Shown: in pieces, positions 17,719 through 25,761 of the stretch
Position numbering within the stretch: position 1 is the stretch's first letter
Layout: every line of letters starts with the position of its first letter
NCBI GenBank assembly: GCA_903897605.1
Contig: CAIUCH010000049.1
Location: 22,978-86,977, forward strand
DNA length: 64,000 nt
From: an uncultured Alphaproteobacteria bacterium
GTDB lineage: Bacteria > Pseudomonadota > Alphaproteobacteria > Micropepsales > Micropepsaceae
Direction of reading: 5' to 3'
Position numbers and translations under genes: made by a program
Notes under the pieces: generated by a model
Database searches by the model: none
Seen by the model: only the letters and a program-made list of their open reading frames with translations
What the model was told of the DNA's origin: nothing

Positions 17719-19179
17719 ATGTCCGAAAGCACGCCACCGATGACCGCCACTTTGATCGAGCGGGTCTGGATCTGGATCCATGAGACTTTCCCGGAGCGGC
17801 AGATTTATATCCGCAGCGATGGGCGGGTGCAGTTCTTCACGTTCGGGCCGTCACTGCAGGCCACCTTGGCCGGCCTTACCCTGATTTTCCTGGGCTGGGT
17901 GGCGTTTGCCACCGTCAATGTGATCTTCAAGGATCGCATCATCACCGCCAAGGATCATCGCTTTCAGGAAATGCAGACGGCCTATGAAAATCGCCTCGCC
18001 GATCTGCAGATCTCCTATGACGAATTGAACGGCGCGCTGGTCGGCGCCGAGGACAAGTTCAAGGCCACCGCCGATGAACTCCAGACCAAGCAGAACACCA
18101 TCGGCAATTTCCTCAGCCGCAAGGCGCAGGTGGAATCGTCGGTGGGTCCCGGCCATGACGCGATCGCGACGCCGTTGGCGAACCTGCCGGCAACCGCCAG
18201 CATGGATGAAGGCGGGCCCGCAGACAGCATCGAGGCGCCGGGCAGCGCACAAGGAAATTTCGGTAATGACGTCGATACCGGCAGCACGCTCTCTGTCATG
18301 CCGGGACCGGCCGCGCCCCAGCCGCGAACGGCCAAACCGGTCCATGCCAGCCTGTTGAATGACGCGTTCGCGGGACTGCGAAAGATGGCGGCGGCGATCT
18401 TCGCCCGCCCCCCGAAAAACGCGATCGCGCTATCGGCAGTTTATGCCCAGCATCCGGGATTGCGGGCTCTGGCCGAACAGACCTCACGTGTCGCGGCGAT
18501 GGGGAATTCGGAAAGCCTGGTGATGGGCAAGACCCAGGACGCGCTGTCGGGCGATGTGATCGCCTTGCGGGAGATCGTGCGCCGCACCGGCATCAATCCC
18601 GATCAGTTCCAACACAAGATCGCGGACAGCGAAGGCGTGGGCGGCCCCGAAATACCGCTCGACCGCCTGCAGGTGAACGGCATCAAGGATCCCGCCTTCA
18701 ACGCCAGCTATCTGCGCGCCAGTGCCGTTTTGGGGCAGCTGAATGAATTGTCCTTCGAGATGGGCCATATTCCGCTTTCCATGCCGGTCAACGGCGCGGG
18801 CTTTGACCGCAGCAGCGGTTTTGGCGCCCGCATCGATCCGTTCACGCGCCGCTATGCGTTCCATTCCGGGATCGATTTTGCCGGGCCGTGGGGGGCGCAG
18901 GTACACGCCACCGCGCCGGGAATTGTCACATTCGTTGGGAACCGTGGTGGCTATGGCAACATGGTGGAAATCGATCACGGCCTGGGAATTCATACACGAT
19001 ATGGTCACCTTTCCACGATCACTGTGCGGGTCGGCATGAAAGTCGACAAGGGTGCGGCGATCGGACGTCTGGGTTCCACCGGCCGCAGCACCGGACCGCA
19101 TGTGCATTATGAGGTCTGGTATGACGAAACCGTGCGGAATCCGGTCAATTTCATAGAAGCAGGCCGTCATGTTCTCTAG
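17719..19179 (+). CDS. M23 family metallopeptidase with DUF5930-type N-terminus
   Basis: A membrane-anchored LytM/M23 endopeptidase of about 486 residues, probably cutting peptidoglycan crosslinks. The N-terminal part has FPERQIYIRSDGRVQFF, typical of DUF5930 proteins, a membrane segment (about residues 48-70), and a coiled coil. The C-terminal M23 domain has HSGIDFAGPWG and HVHYEV, supplying the zinc ligands. I chose ATG 17719; a GTG at 17617 overlapping the bcp stop would add 34 basic residues. Its end overlaps the bactofilin gene by 11 bases, a pairing widely seen where the bactofilin positions or regulates the peptidase. Confidence 0.88.
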   Translation: MSESTPPMTATLIERVWIWIHETFPERQIYIRSDGRVQFFTFGPSLQATLAGLTLIFLGWVAFATVNVIFKDRIITAKDHRFQEMQTAYENRLADLQISYDELNGALVGAEDKFKATADELQTKQNTIGNFLSRKAQVESSVGPGHDAIATPLANLPATASMDEGGPADSIEAPGSAQGNFGNDVDTGSTLSVMPGPAAPQPRTAKPVHASLLNDAFAGLRKMAAAIFARPPKNAIALSAVYAQHPGLRALAEQTSRVAAMGNSESLVMGKTQDALSGDVIALREIVRRTGINPDQFQHKIADSEGVGGPEIPLDRLQVNGIKDPAFNASYLRASAVLGQLNELSFEMGHIPLSMPVNGAGFDRSSGFGARIDPFTRRYAFHSGIDFAGPWGAQVHATAPGIVTFVGNRGGYGNMVEIDHGLGIHTRYGHLSTITVRVGMKVDKGAAIGRLGSTGRSTGPHVHYEVWYDETVRNPVNFIEAGRHVL

Positions 19180-19669
19180 CAAAAGCAAAGACAATGCGCC
19201 ACCGCCGCTGACCATTGGTCCGGCTCCGATCCCGGCAAAGCGGATTGGCCGATCCGGTTCGGTGCCTTCAATCGTCAGCGCCGATCTGGTGGTGGCGGGC
19301 ACGCTCAACACCAGCGGCGACATGCAGATCGACGGCAAAGTGGAAGGCGATGTGCGCAGCGCAAGCCTGGTGATTGGCGAACGCGCGGAAGTTCGCGGCC
19401 AGATCTGGTCAGAGGATGTAACGGTGCGCGGCCGGGTGATCGGCCGCATCCATGCCCACAAGATCCAATTGTGCGCCACCGCCCATGTCGAAGGCGATAT
19501 CCTGGCGGAAGCCTTTGCGGTCGAAGCCGGCGCCTTTTTCGAAGGCCATTGCAAACACTCCGATAATCCTCTCGGCGAGGAAGCAAGAAAGCCGCATCAG
19601 ATCACGCCGCAACAGCCCCATCCGATCCAGACAGGCTTGGTCAGTCTGACGCCGCGTACGGCAACATAG
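19169..19669 (+). CDS. Bactofilin
   Basis: A bactofilin (DUF583/polymer-forming cytoskeletal) of 166 residues. A Pro-rich N-terminal tail leads into the right-handed beta-helix core (about 35-130), with the regular pattern VVAGTLNTSGDMQIDGKVEGDV and later RGRVIGRIHAHKIQL; a disordered tail rich in Gln and Pro follows. It polymerises without nucleotide and typically recruits cell-wall enzymes at the membrane. Coupling to the M23 peptidase suggests a morphogenesis pair, as with Caulobacter and Helicobacter bactofilins. Confidence 0.92.
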   Translation: MFSSKSKDNAPPPLTIGPAPIPAKRIGRSGSVPSIVSADLVVAGTLNTSGDMQIDGKVEGDVRSASLVIGERAEVRGQIWSEDVTVRGRVIGRIHAHKIQLCATAHVEGDILAEAFAVEAGAFFEGHCKHSDNPLGEEARKPHQITPQQPHPIQTGLVSLTPRTAT

Positions 19670-19696
19670 GTCAATACCGTCGCCGGCGGCGCGAGC

Positions 19697-20828
19697 CTAT
19701 TCCAGGTCTTCGATTTTCTCTTTCGGCTTGCCGCCAACTTCCTGCGCCAACGCCGCGGCCATGAAGGGATCGAGGTCGCCGTCCAGCACATCCTGAGGGA
19801 TGCGGCTTTCCACGCCGGTGCGCAGATCCTTCACCAGCTGATAGGGCTGCAGCACATAGGAACGGATCTGGTGGCCCCAGCCGATCTCGGACTTCTCGCC
19901 GACAAAGGCGCCGGTCTCGGCCTTTTTCTTTTCCAGTTCGATTTCATAGAGCCGGGATTTCAGCATGTCCCAACAGATCGCCCGGTTCTGATGCTGGCTG
20001 CGCTCCGATTGGCTGGCGACCGCGATGCCGGTGGGAAGATGGGTGATGCGGACGGCGCTTTCGGTCTTGTTGACATGCTGGCCGCCGGCACCGCTGGCGC
20101 GGTAGACGTCGATGCGGACATCCTTTTCCGGAATATCGATTTCGATCGACTGATCGATCAGGGGATAAACCGTGACGCTCGAGAACGATGTATGCCGCCG
20201 GGCGTTGGAATCGAACGGCGAGATGCGCACCAGCCGATGCACCCCTGCTTCGGTCTTGAGCCAGCCATAGGCGTTTTCGCCCTTGACCAGCAAGGTGGCG
20301 GATTTCAACCCGGCGCCCTCGCCTTCGCTTTCCTCGATCAATTGCAGCTTGTAGCCATGTTGCTCGGCCCAACGCATATACATGCGGAACAGCATCGAGG
20401 CCCAATCCTGGCTCTCCGTACCGCCAGCGCCCGCGTGAATTTCGAGGAAACTGTCATTGCCGTCCGCCTCGCCCGACAACATGGACTGGAGGCGCAATTG
20501 CTCGGCGCGCTTCTGCAGGGTTACCACCGAGGCTTCCGCATCGGCCACCATCGCCGCATCGCCATCGGCTTCCGCCATCTCGATCAGGCCCGTGGCGTCG
20601 GCGAGTTCATTCTGCACCTGGCGGACCGCCGACAAGGCGGTGTCGAGCTTCTGGCGCTCGCGCATCAACTTCTGCGCGGCCGCAGGATCGTTCCAGAGCG
20701 TGGGGTCTTCGGCGCGGGCGTTCAGTTCGTCCAGGCGGCGCAGGGATTTGTCCCAGTCAAAGATGCCTCCTCAGCAGGGCGATGGCCTGCTGGATATCAT
20801 CGATGCTGCGTTGGGTCTCGGGGCGCAT
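19697..20828 (-). CDS. prfB: Peptide chain release factor 2, with programmed +1 frameshift
   Basis: RF2 ends translation at UGA and UAA. Translation starts at ATG 20828 ([19 protein letters not shown]), reaches an in-frame UGA after 23 codons, shifts +1 at CUU-UGA-C, and continues as [12 protein letters not shown] to the main body, giving 376 residues. The body contains the stop-codon recognition motif SPF in [16 protein letters not shown], and GGQ in [20 protein letters not shown]. An annotation that starts at 20668 misses the first 53 residues. The UGA makes synthesis depend on the RF2 level itself, as in most bacteria. Confidence 0.95.
20756..20771 (-). promoter_or_regulatory. RF2 programmed frameshift site
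   Basis: On the minus strand the order is AGGAGG (20771-20766), CAT, CTT, TGA, C. The Shine-Dalgarno-like hexamer is 3 bases from the slippery CTT, the same spacing as in E. coli prfB (AGGGGG-TAT-CTT-TGA-C). The ribosome slips from CTT to TTT and then reads GAC. Confidence 0.95.
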
Positions 20829-20854
20829 ATGCCGGATATAAGTACCCGGTGCGG

Positions 20855-21397
20855 TTAGGTAAAGGACAAATTGGACGACCATGCGCGGCGCAGCCGGAAC
20901 CAGCGTCCCAGCCAGGAATAGACCCCCGCACCCAGCTGGCTGTAGCCCGCTTCCATCCCCAGCGAGGCGCCTGCGCCGTTGGAAATCACGGTGGTGAAGG
21001 TGAGCCAAAGCGAATCGCGCAGGCTCATGCGGCCGCCATGCAGAGCATTGGCCTCGATGGGGTCGACGATCTCGTTCAGCCGCTTGGCGCGCACCGCCCG
21101 CGCCGCGATCCCCAGCAGCAGTCCGCCCAGCACCGGCACGAACAGCAGCCTGAGACGCGAGACGCCGATTCCCTCGCTGAGATAATGATCGGCGGAAATG
21201 CCGAAGTCGAAGACATGCAGCCAGGCCACGCCTTCGCGCAGCAGATCCACCGCCGCTCCGATGATGCAGCCCATCGCGGCGCAAAGAAGAATTTGCCCGG
21301 CTTCGGCGTCGCGCAGACCGCGCTGCAGCGCCGTCATGATCGCGCGCGGGCGGCGCAGCAAGCTCCGCAACCGCACCCGCTCCGCAATAAGAGCCAT
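20855..21397 (-). pseudogene. Truncated CLC-type chloride channel
   Basis: The frame encodes only the first 180 residues of a CLC channel/transporter. It contains DPIEANALHGGRMSLRDS and SNGAGASLGMEAGYSQLG, which correspond to the family region leading to the second anion-binding loop. Full proteins run to 450-600 residues. The similarity stops abruptly after GRWFRLRR, and seven unrelated residues precede the stop, 26 bases before the prfB start. The remaining two thirds, including the other anion-binding loops, are absent, so it cannot form a channel. It looks like a deletion remnant between mrcA and prfB. Confidence 0.75.
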
Positions 21398-21405
21398 GCT
21401 TGGCC

Positions 21406-23868
21406 TCAATAAAGTCCGCCAGTGCCTTCGCTGATATCGCCCGCCGTGCCGCGCGCTGGCGGGGTCTGTCCTGGCGTGCCGGCGACCACGGGCGTGGCGC
21501 CGATATCGCCGGCGGTAACCGTGGCCATCGAAGCGGCATTGGCTTCACCCGGCGCAGTGCCCGCCTTGAAGGCTTCAATGATGGCACCGGGGGTGCCTTC
21601 AGGCACCGGCATGCCGCTCTTCCAGTCGATCGGAACTTCTTCGATGCCGGGCGCGATGCGGAACGGCGTCGGCGGCGCATCGGCCAGCGCGCCTTTCATG
21701 AAATCGCGGAAAATCGGCGCTGCCGCGGTGGCACCCTGTTCATGACCGCCCAAGGTCCGCGGATTGTCGAACCCCACGAACACGCCGGCCGCCAGATCGG
21801 GCGAGAAGCCGATGAACCAGGTGTCCTTGGCCTCGGACGATGTGCCGGTCTTGCCGGCCAGGGGCTTGCCGACCGCGCGCACGGCAACGCCGGTGCCACG
21901 CTGGACCACGCCTTCCAGCATGGAGACGATTTGATAGGCCGTGCGCGGGTCCATGATCTGTTCGCGGGCATCGGCGAGCAGTGGTTCCTCCTGCCCGCGC
22001 CAATCGCCATTGTCGCAGCCTTCGCAATTGCGCGCGTCATGCCGCCAGATGGTGCGGCCATTGCGATCCTGGATGCGGTCGATCAGGGCGGGCTGAACCT
22101 TCTTGCCGCCATTGACGAATTCCGAATAGCCGGTGACAAGTCTTAGCAAGGTGGTTTCATAGGCGCCCAGCGAATTGGCCAGCAGCGGCGGCAGCTTGTC
22201 ATAGACACCGAAGCGGATCGGATAGGGAACGACCTTGTCCATGCCGATGGTATAGGCCAGCCGCACCGTCATCACATTGCGGGACAATTCGATGCCGCGC
22301 CGCAGCGTGGTGTCGCCCAAAAATTCATGCTCGAAATTTTCCGGCCGCCACAGGCCCTGACCGGGACCCATATCCATCACAAAAGGCGCGTCCAAGACTT
22401 TCGAGGAAGGCGTATAGCCATTGTCCAGCGCCGCTGCATAAACGAAGGGCTTGAACGACGAGCCGGGCTGGCGCATCGCCTGCATGGCCCGGTCGAATTG
22501 CGACGAGGCATAGGAAAAGCCGCCCGACAGGGCCAGGACGCGGCCGGTATGCGGATCCATCGCCACGATGGCGCCATTGATTTCCGGAACCTGGCGCAGG
22601 CCATATTCGCCGGGCTTGCCTTCCTGTTCGACATATAAGGCATCACCTGGCTTGGCCACATCCTGCGGCTTTTGCGGCGAGGCGCCGACATTGGCGTCCT
22701 TCAATTCGCGCCGCGCCCATTTGTAACCATCATAGGGAATGACGCCTGTGGTGCCGTCGGCAAAGCCGATCTTGATCGCCTTCTGGTCGTAACCCAGCGC
22801 CACCGAAAGCTTCCAGGTGTCGATGCCCGACTGATTGGGCAGCTTGATCAGCGGGGCGCGCCAGTTTACGTCCGCGCCAATATTGACCTTGGCACCGCGC
22901 CAGCCATGGCGGCGGTCATATCGCACCAGGCCCGAGCGCAAGGCACTGACGGCATAATTCTGCAGCCTGGTGTCCAGCGACGCGCGCACCTGCAAGCCGC
23001 CATCGTAAAGCGCTTTCTCGCCATACTTGCCGTAAAGCTGCCGGCGCACTTCCTCGACATAATAATCCACGTCCGCGGCCTGGCTGCCCAGTGCGCGCAT
23101 CTGGGCCACCAACGGTTCGGCCTTGGCGGCATTGGCCTGCGCATCAGTGATGTAATTATTTTCCGCCATCTGGCCGATCACCCAATTGCGGCGGTCCACC
23201 GCGGCGGCATGATTAAAGCGCGGGTCGTAATTGGCCGGCCCCTTGGGCAGTGCCGCCAGGAAGGCGACTTCGGCGATATCCAGATCGTCCAGCGACTTGC
23301 CGAAATAATTCAATGCCGCGGCGCCGACGCCATAGCTGTGTTCGCCCAGATAGATTTCGTTGAGATAAAGCTCGAGGACCTTGTCCTTGGGATAGGTCGC
23401 GTCGATGCGGATGGCGAGGATCGCCTCGCGGATCTTGCGGCTGAACTTCACATCCGAATTCAGGAGGAAATTGCGCGCCACCTGCTGGGTGATGGTGGAA
23501 GCGCCTTGCGGCCGCCGTCCTTCCAGCACCAGCCCGACATCCTTGACCGCGGCACGGACGATGCCCGATGGATCGATGCCGGGATGACTGTAGAAATTGC
23601 GGTCTTCGGCGCTGGTGAAGGCCTGCGCGACCCGTTTGGGAATAAAGGCGGCCGGCACGAAGATGCGCGATTCCCGCGCATATTCTCCCAGCACCGTACC
23701 GTTGCCGGCATAGACCCGGGTGGTGACGGGCGGGCTGTAATTCTTCAGCGCCTCGACGCTGGGCAGATCGCGCGTCACGGTATAGATGTAAAATACACCC
23801 GCCAGCGCACCCAGAGCCGCAAGCGCGGCAAGGCCAAGACCAGCATAAACAAGAAGACGGCGGACCAT
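21406..23868 (-). CDS. mrcA: Penicillin-binding protein 1A
   Basis: A bifunctional class A PBP of 820 residues, joining glycan strands and crosslinking peptides at the inner membrane. A membrane anchor (residues 4-26) is followed by the glycosyltransferase domain (SAEDRNFYSHPGIDPSGI and GASTITQQVARN), an OB-like insert, and the transpeptidase domain with SSFK, SRN and KTGT. I start at ATG 23868, preceded by AGAGG; a GTG at 23901 with AAGGGG upstream is a real alternative, adding 11 residues. It forms a wall-synthesis unit with amiC just upstream. Confidence 0.95.
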   Translation of the reverse strand: MVRRLLVYAGLGLAALAALGALAGVFYIYTVTRDLPSVEALKNYSPPVTTRVYAGNGTVLGEYARESRIFVPAAFIPKRVAQAFTSAEDRNFYSHPGIDPSGIVRAAVKDVGLVLEGRRPQGASTITQQVARNFLLNSDVKFSRKIREAILAIRIDATYPKDKVLELYLNEIYLGEHSYGVGAAALNYFGKSLDDLDIAEVAFLAALPKGPANYDPRFNHAAAVDRRNWVIGQMAENNYITDAQANAAKAEPLVAQMRALGSQAADVDYYVEEVRRQLYGKYGEKALYDGGLQVRASLDTRLQNYAVSALRSGLVRYDRRHGWRGAKVNIGADVNWRAPLIKLPNQSGIDTWKLSVALGYDQKAIKIGFADGTTGVIPYDGYKWARRELKDANVGASPQKPQDVAKPGDALYVEQEGKPGEYGLRQVPEINGAIVAMDPHTGRVLALSGGFSYASSQFDRAMQAMRQPGSSFKPFVYAAALDNGYTPSSKVLDAPFVMDMGPGQGLWRPENFEHEFLGDTTLRRGIELSRNVMTVRLAYTIGMDKVVPYPIRFGVYDKLPPLLANSLGAYETTLLRLVTGYSEFVNGGKKVQPALIDRIQDRNGRTIWRHDARNCEGCDNGDWRGQEEPLLADAREQIMDPRTAYQIVSMLEGVVQRGTGVAVRAVGKPLAGKTGTSSEAKDTWFIGFSPDLAAGVFVGFDNPRTLGGHEQGATAAAPIFRDFMKGALADAPPTPFRIAPGIEEVPIDWKSGMPVPEGTPGAIIEAFKAGTAPGEANAASMATVTAGDIGATPVVAGTPGQTPPARGTAGDISEGTGGLY

Positions 23869-23965
23869 TGATCCTCTGGGATCCCTTTGATCAGGGCTCA
23901 CTTATAGTACCCCTTTTGACTTGAAAAGAGGCGTGCCGCGGGCTGGAATTTTCAATGCGGGTCCC

Positions 23966-25327
23966 TCATGGGGGAGTTCCCGCGGATCCCGCAGCGAAAT
24001 GGCGGTCCACGGCATCTGCGATGGCCTGCGCCACCCGGCCACGCCAGGCTTCGGTATCCATCTGGGCGGCATCTGAACGATTGGACAGGTAGCCCAATTC
24101 AATCAGCACCGCGGGGACATCGGGCGCCACCAGCACGGCCAGGCTGGCGGCACGGTGGGGGCTGCGCGACAAGATATCGGTGACGCTGTGCAGTTGGCCG
24201 AGCGCGGTTTCGGCGAAGCGCGACGAGCGGTTGATGGTATCGCGTTGGGCGAGATCGATCAGGATCGGCGCCACCGGGCTGTTGGCGCTGGACAGATCGA
24301 CGCCCGCGATGATGTCGGACTGGTTTTCGCGGTTCGCCAATGCCGCCGCCTCCCGGTCCGAGCGGCCATCGTTCAAGGTATAGATCGAAAGACCGTTCAC
24401 CGAAGAATCCGGATTGGAATCGGCATGCAGCGAGATCATCAGATCGGCCTTGAGTTTGCGCGCGATCGCCACCCGTTCCGGCAAGGGGATGAAGACATCG
24501 CTGTCGCGGGTCATGTGTACGGCATAGCCTTCGGCTTTGAGAATCTTGGCCAGCCTGAGGCCTTCCGCCAGCACCAGATCCTTCTCCATCAGGTCGTTGA
24601 CGCCATTGGTGCCGGAATCCAGGCCGCCATGGCCGGGATCGATCACGATCACCTTGCGGCCTGCAGTGCGCGGCGCCTCTTCCATCAGGGCGGTCAATCG
24701 TTCGGCATCGGTTTCGCGCGCCTTGAGATCGGCCGGCCATCCCGCCTCGGTGTTGAATTTGCCGCGCTGGGTGGGGAAAAGATCGATCACCACGCGATAA
24801 CCGAAGCCGGCCGATGGCGGGATCACCAGTGGATCCGATACCGTCACCGGCCGGTTGAGATCGATCACCATGCGCGAATTGCCTTTGCGGAAAACGCCAT
24901 AGCGATAGGATTTGACCGAACCCAATCCGGACGGACGCGGCGGCGCGCCCAGCCGCCAGGACACTTCGGGCATGTCCACCACCACGCGATCCGGATTGGT
25001 CAACGTGAAAGTGCGCAAATTCACCGGATCGCTGAGTTCGATGACAAAGCGGGTACGGTCGTCATGCTCGCCGATGCGGGCACTGAGCACGATGGGCGGA
25101 CTGCCTCCGGCATTGCCGCCGGGCGAGGGTCCAGCGCCCCTGGCCGGCGGCGCCTTGGTGGGAGCCACGGGCAGGCTGGTGGCGGGGGGCGGCCCGCCCG
25201 GAGCCGTTTGTTCCTGGCGCAGGACGCGGCCAATGGGGTCGTCGGATCCCCCGGCGGGCTGAGCGGCGGCGTCGCAGCCCAACCCAAAGCCTGCCAGCAG
25301 GACTGCTATGGTCATGATTCGAAACAA
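23966..25327 (-). CDS. amiC: N-acetylmuramoyl-L-alanine amidase (AmiC-like)
   Basis: A periplasmic amidase that removes peptides from peptidoglycan during cell separation. The protein has 453 residues: a signal peptide, a Pro-rich stretch, an AMIN domain (about 85-190, RFVIELSDPVNLRTF), and an Amidase_3 domain with IDPGHGGLDSG, the ligand Glu in MEKDLVLAEGL, SLHADS and the catalytic Glu in IELGYLSN. The TTG at 25327 has GAGG 7 bases upstream and gives a basic n-region, so I prefer it to the ATG at 25315. It is cotranscribed with mrcA. Confidence 0.93.
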   Translation of the reverse strand: MFRIMTIAVLLAGFGLGCDAAAQPAGGSDDPIGRVLRQEQTAPGGPPPATSLPVAPTKAPPARGAGPSPGGNAGGSPPIVLSARIGEHDDRTRFVIELSDPVNLRTFTLTNPDRVVVDMPEVSWRLGAPPRPSGLGSVKSYRYGVFRKGNSRMVIDLNRPVTVSDPLVIPPSAGFGYRVVIDLFPTQRGKFNTEAGWPADLKARETDAERLTALMEEAPRTAGRKVIVIDPGHGGLDSGTNGVNDLMEKDLVLAEGLRLAKILKAEGYAVHMTRDSDVFIPLPERVAIARKLKADLMISLHADSNPDSSVNGLSIYTLNDGRSDREAAALANRENQSDIIAGVDLSSANSPVAPILIDLAQRDTINRSSRFAETALGQLHSVTDILSRSPHRAASLAVLVAPDVPAVLIELGYLSNRSDAAQMDTEAWRGRVAQAIADAVDRHFAAGSAGTPP

Positions 25328-25761
25328 ATTTCCGCCTCGCCCCAGGTGATGGCGCTAAATTCACCCTAAAATCTTTACGCTTCGTTAGCCGCATGGCTCC
25401 AAGCTGGAACCGTTCAAGCCCTTGCCGGGAGGCGACCTGCCCCCTACAAGTGATTCCAATGCTGCTCCGACCCGGCGATTGCCGGAAGGTGCAGTGGTCC
25501 GGATGCCCCGCCGTCTCCCCAAAAATCTTTTTTGAGACGGTGCAGGAAGCCCTCCATTGCAGCTAGCAGCGCCTCCCCGCCCCCGGGCGACCCGAATTTA
25601 AGTGTTATTCATGACCGGCAATTTGCGACCCAATCCGATCCCCTCCGCGGCAGTGCCGCCGGGCCTCGGCGGCCGCTTGCCCCCAACAATATGGCCCGCC
25701 GCCGCCCCTCCTCTCGCGTTGGAACGCGATCGGGACGCTTGCGCGCGCCACGGAGATATCC
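25328..25761 (+). promoter_or_regulatory. Divergent spacer and long rne 5' leader
   Basis: This 434-base gap separates amiC and rne. It contains a perfect 7-bp inverted repeat, CCGTCTC / GAGACGG (around 25510-25543), with an A/T-rich loop, and a GGCAGTGCCGCCGGGCCTCGGCGG region able to form several hairpins near 25650. GGAG lies 6 bases before the rne ATG. Long structured leaders are how RNase E regulates its own mRNA in E. coli; I infer the same here. I see no open frame that looks like a gene. Confidence 0.5.
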
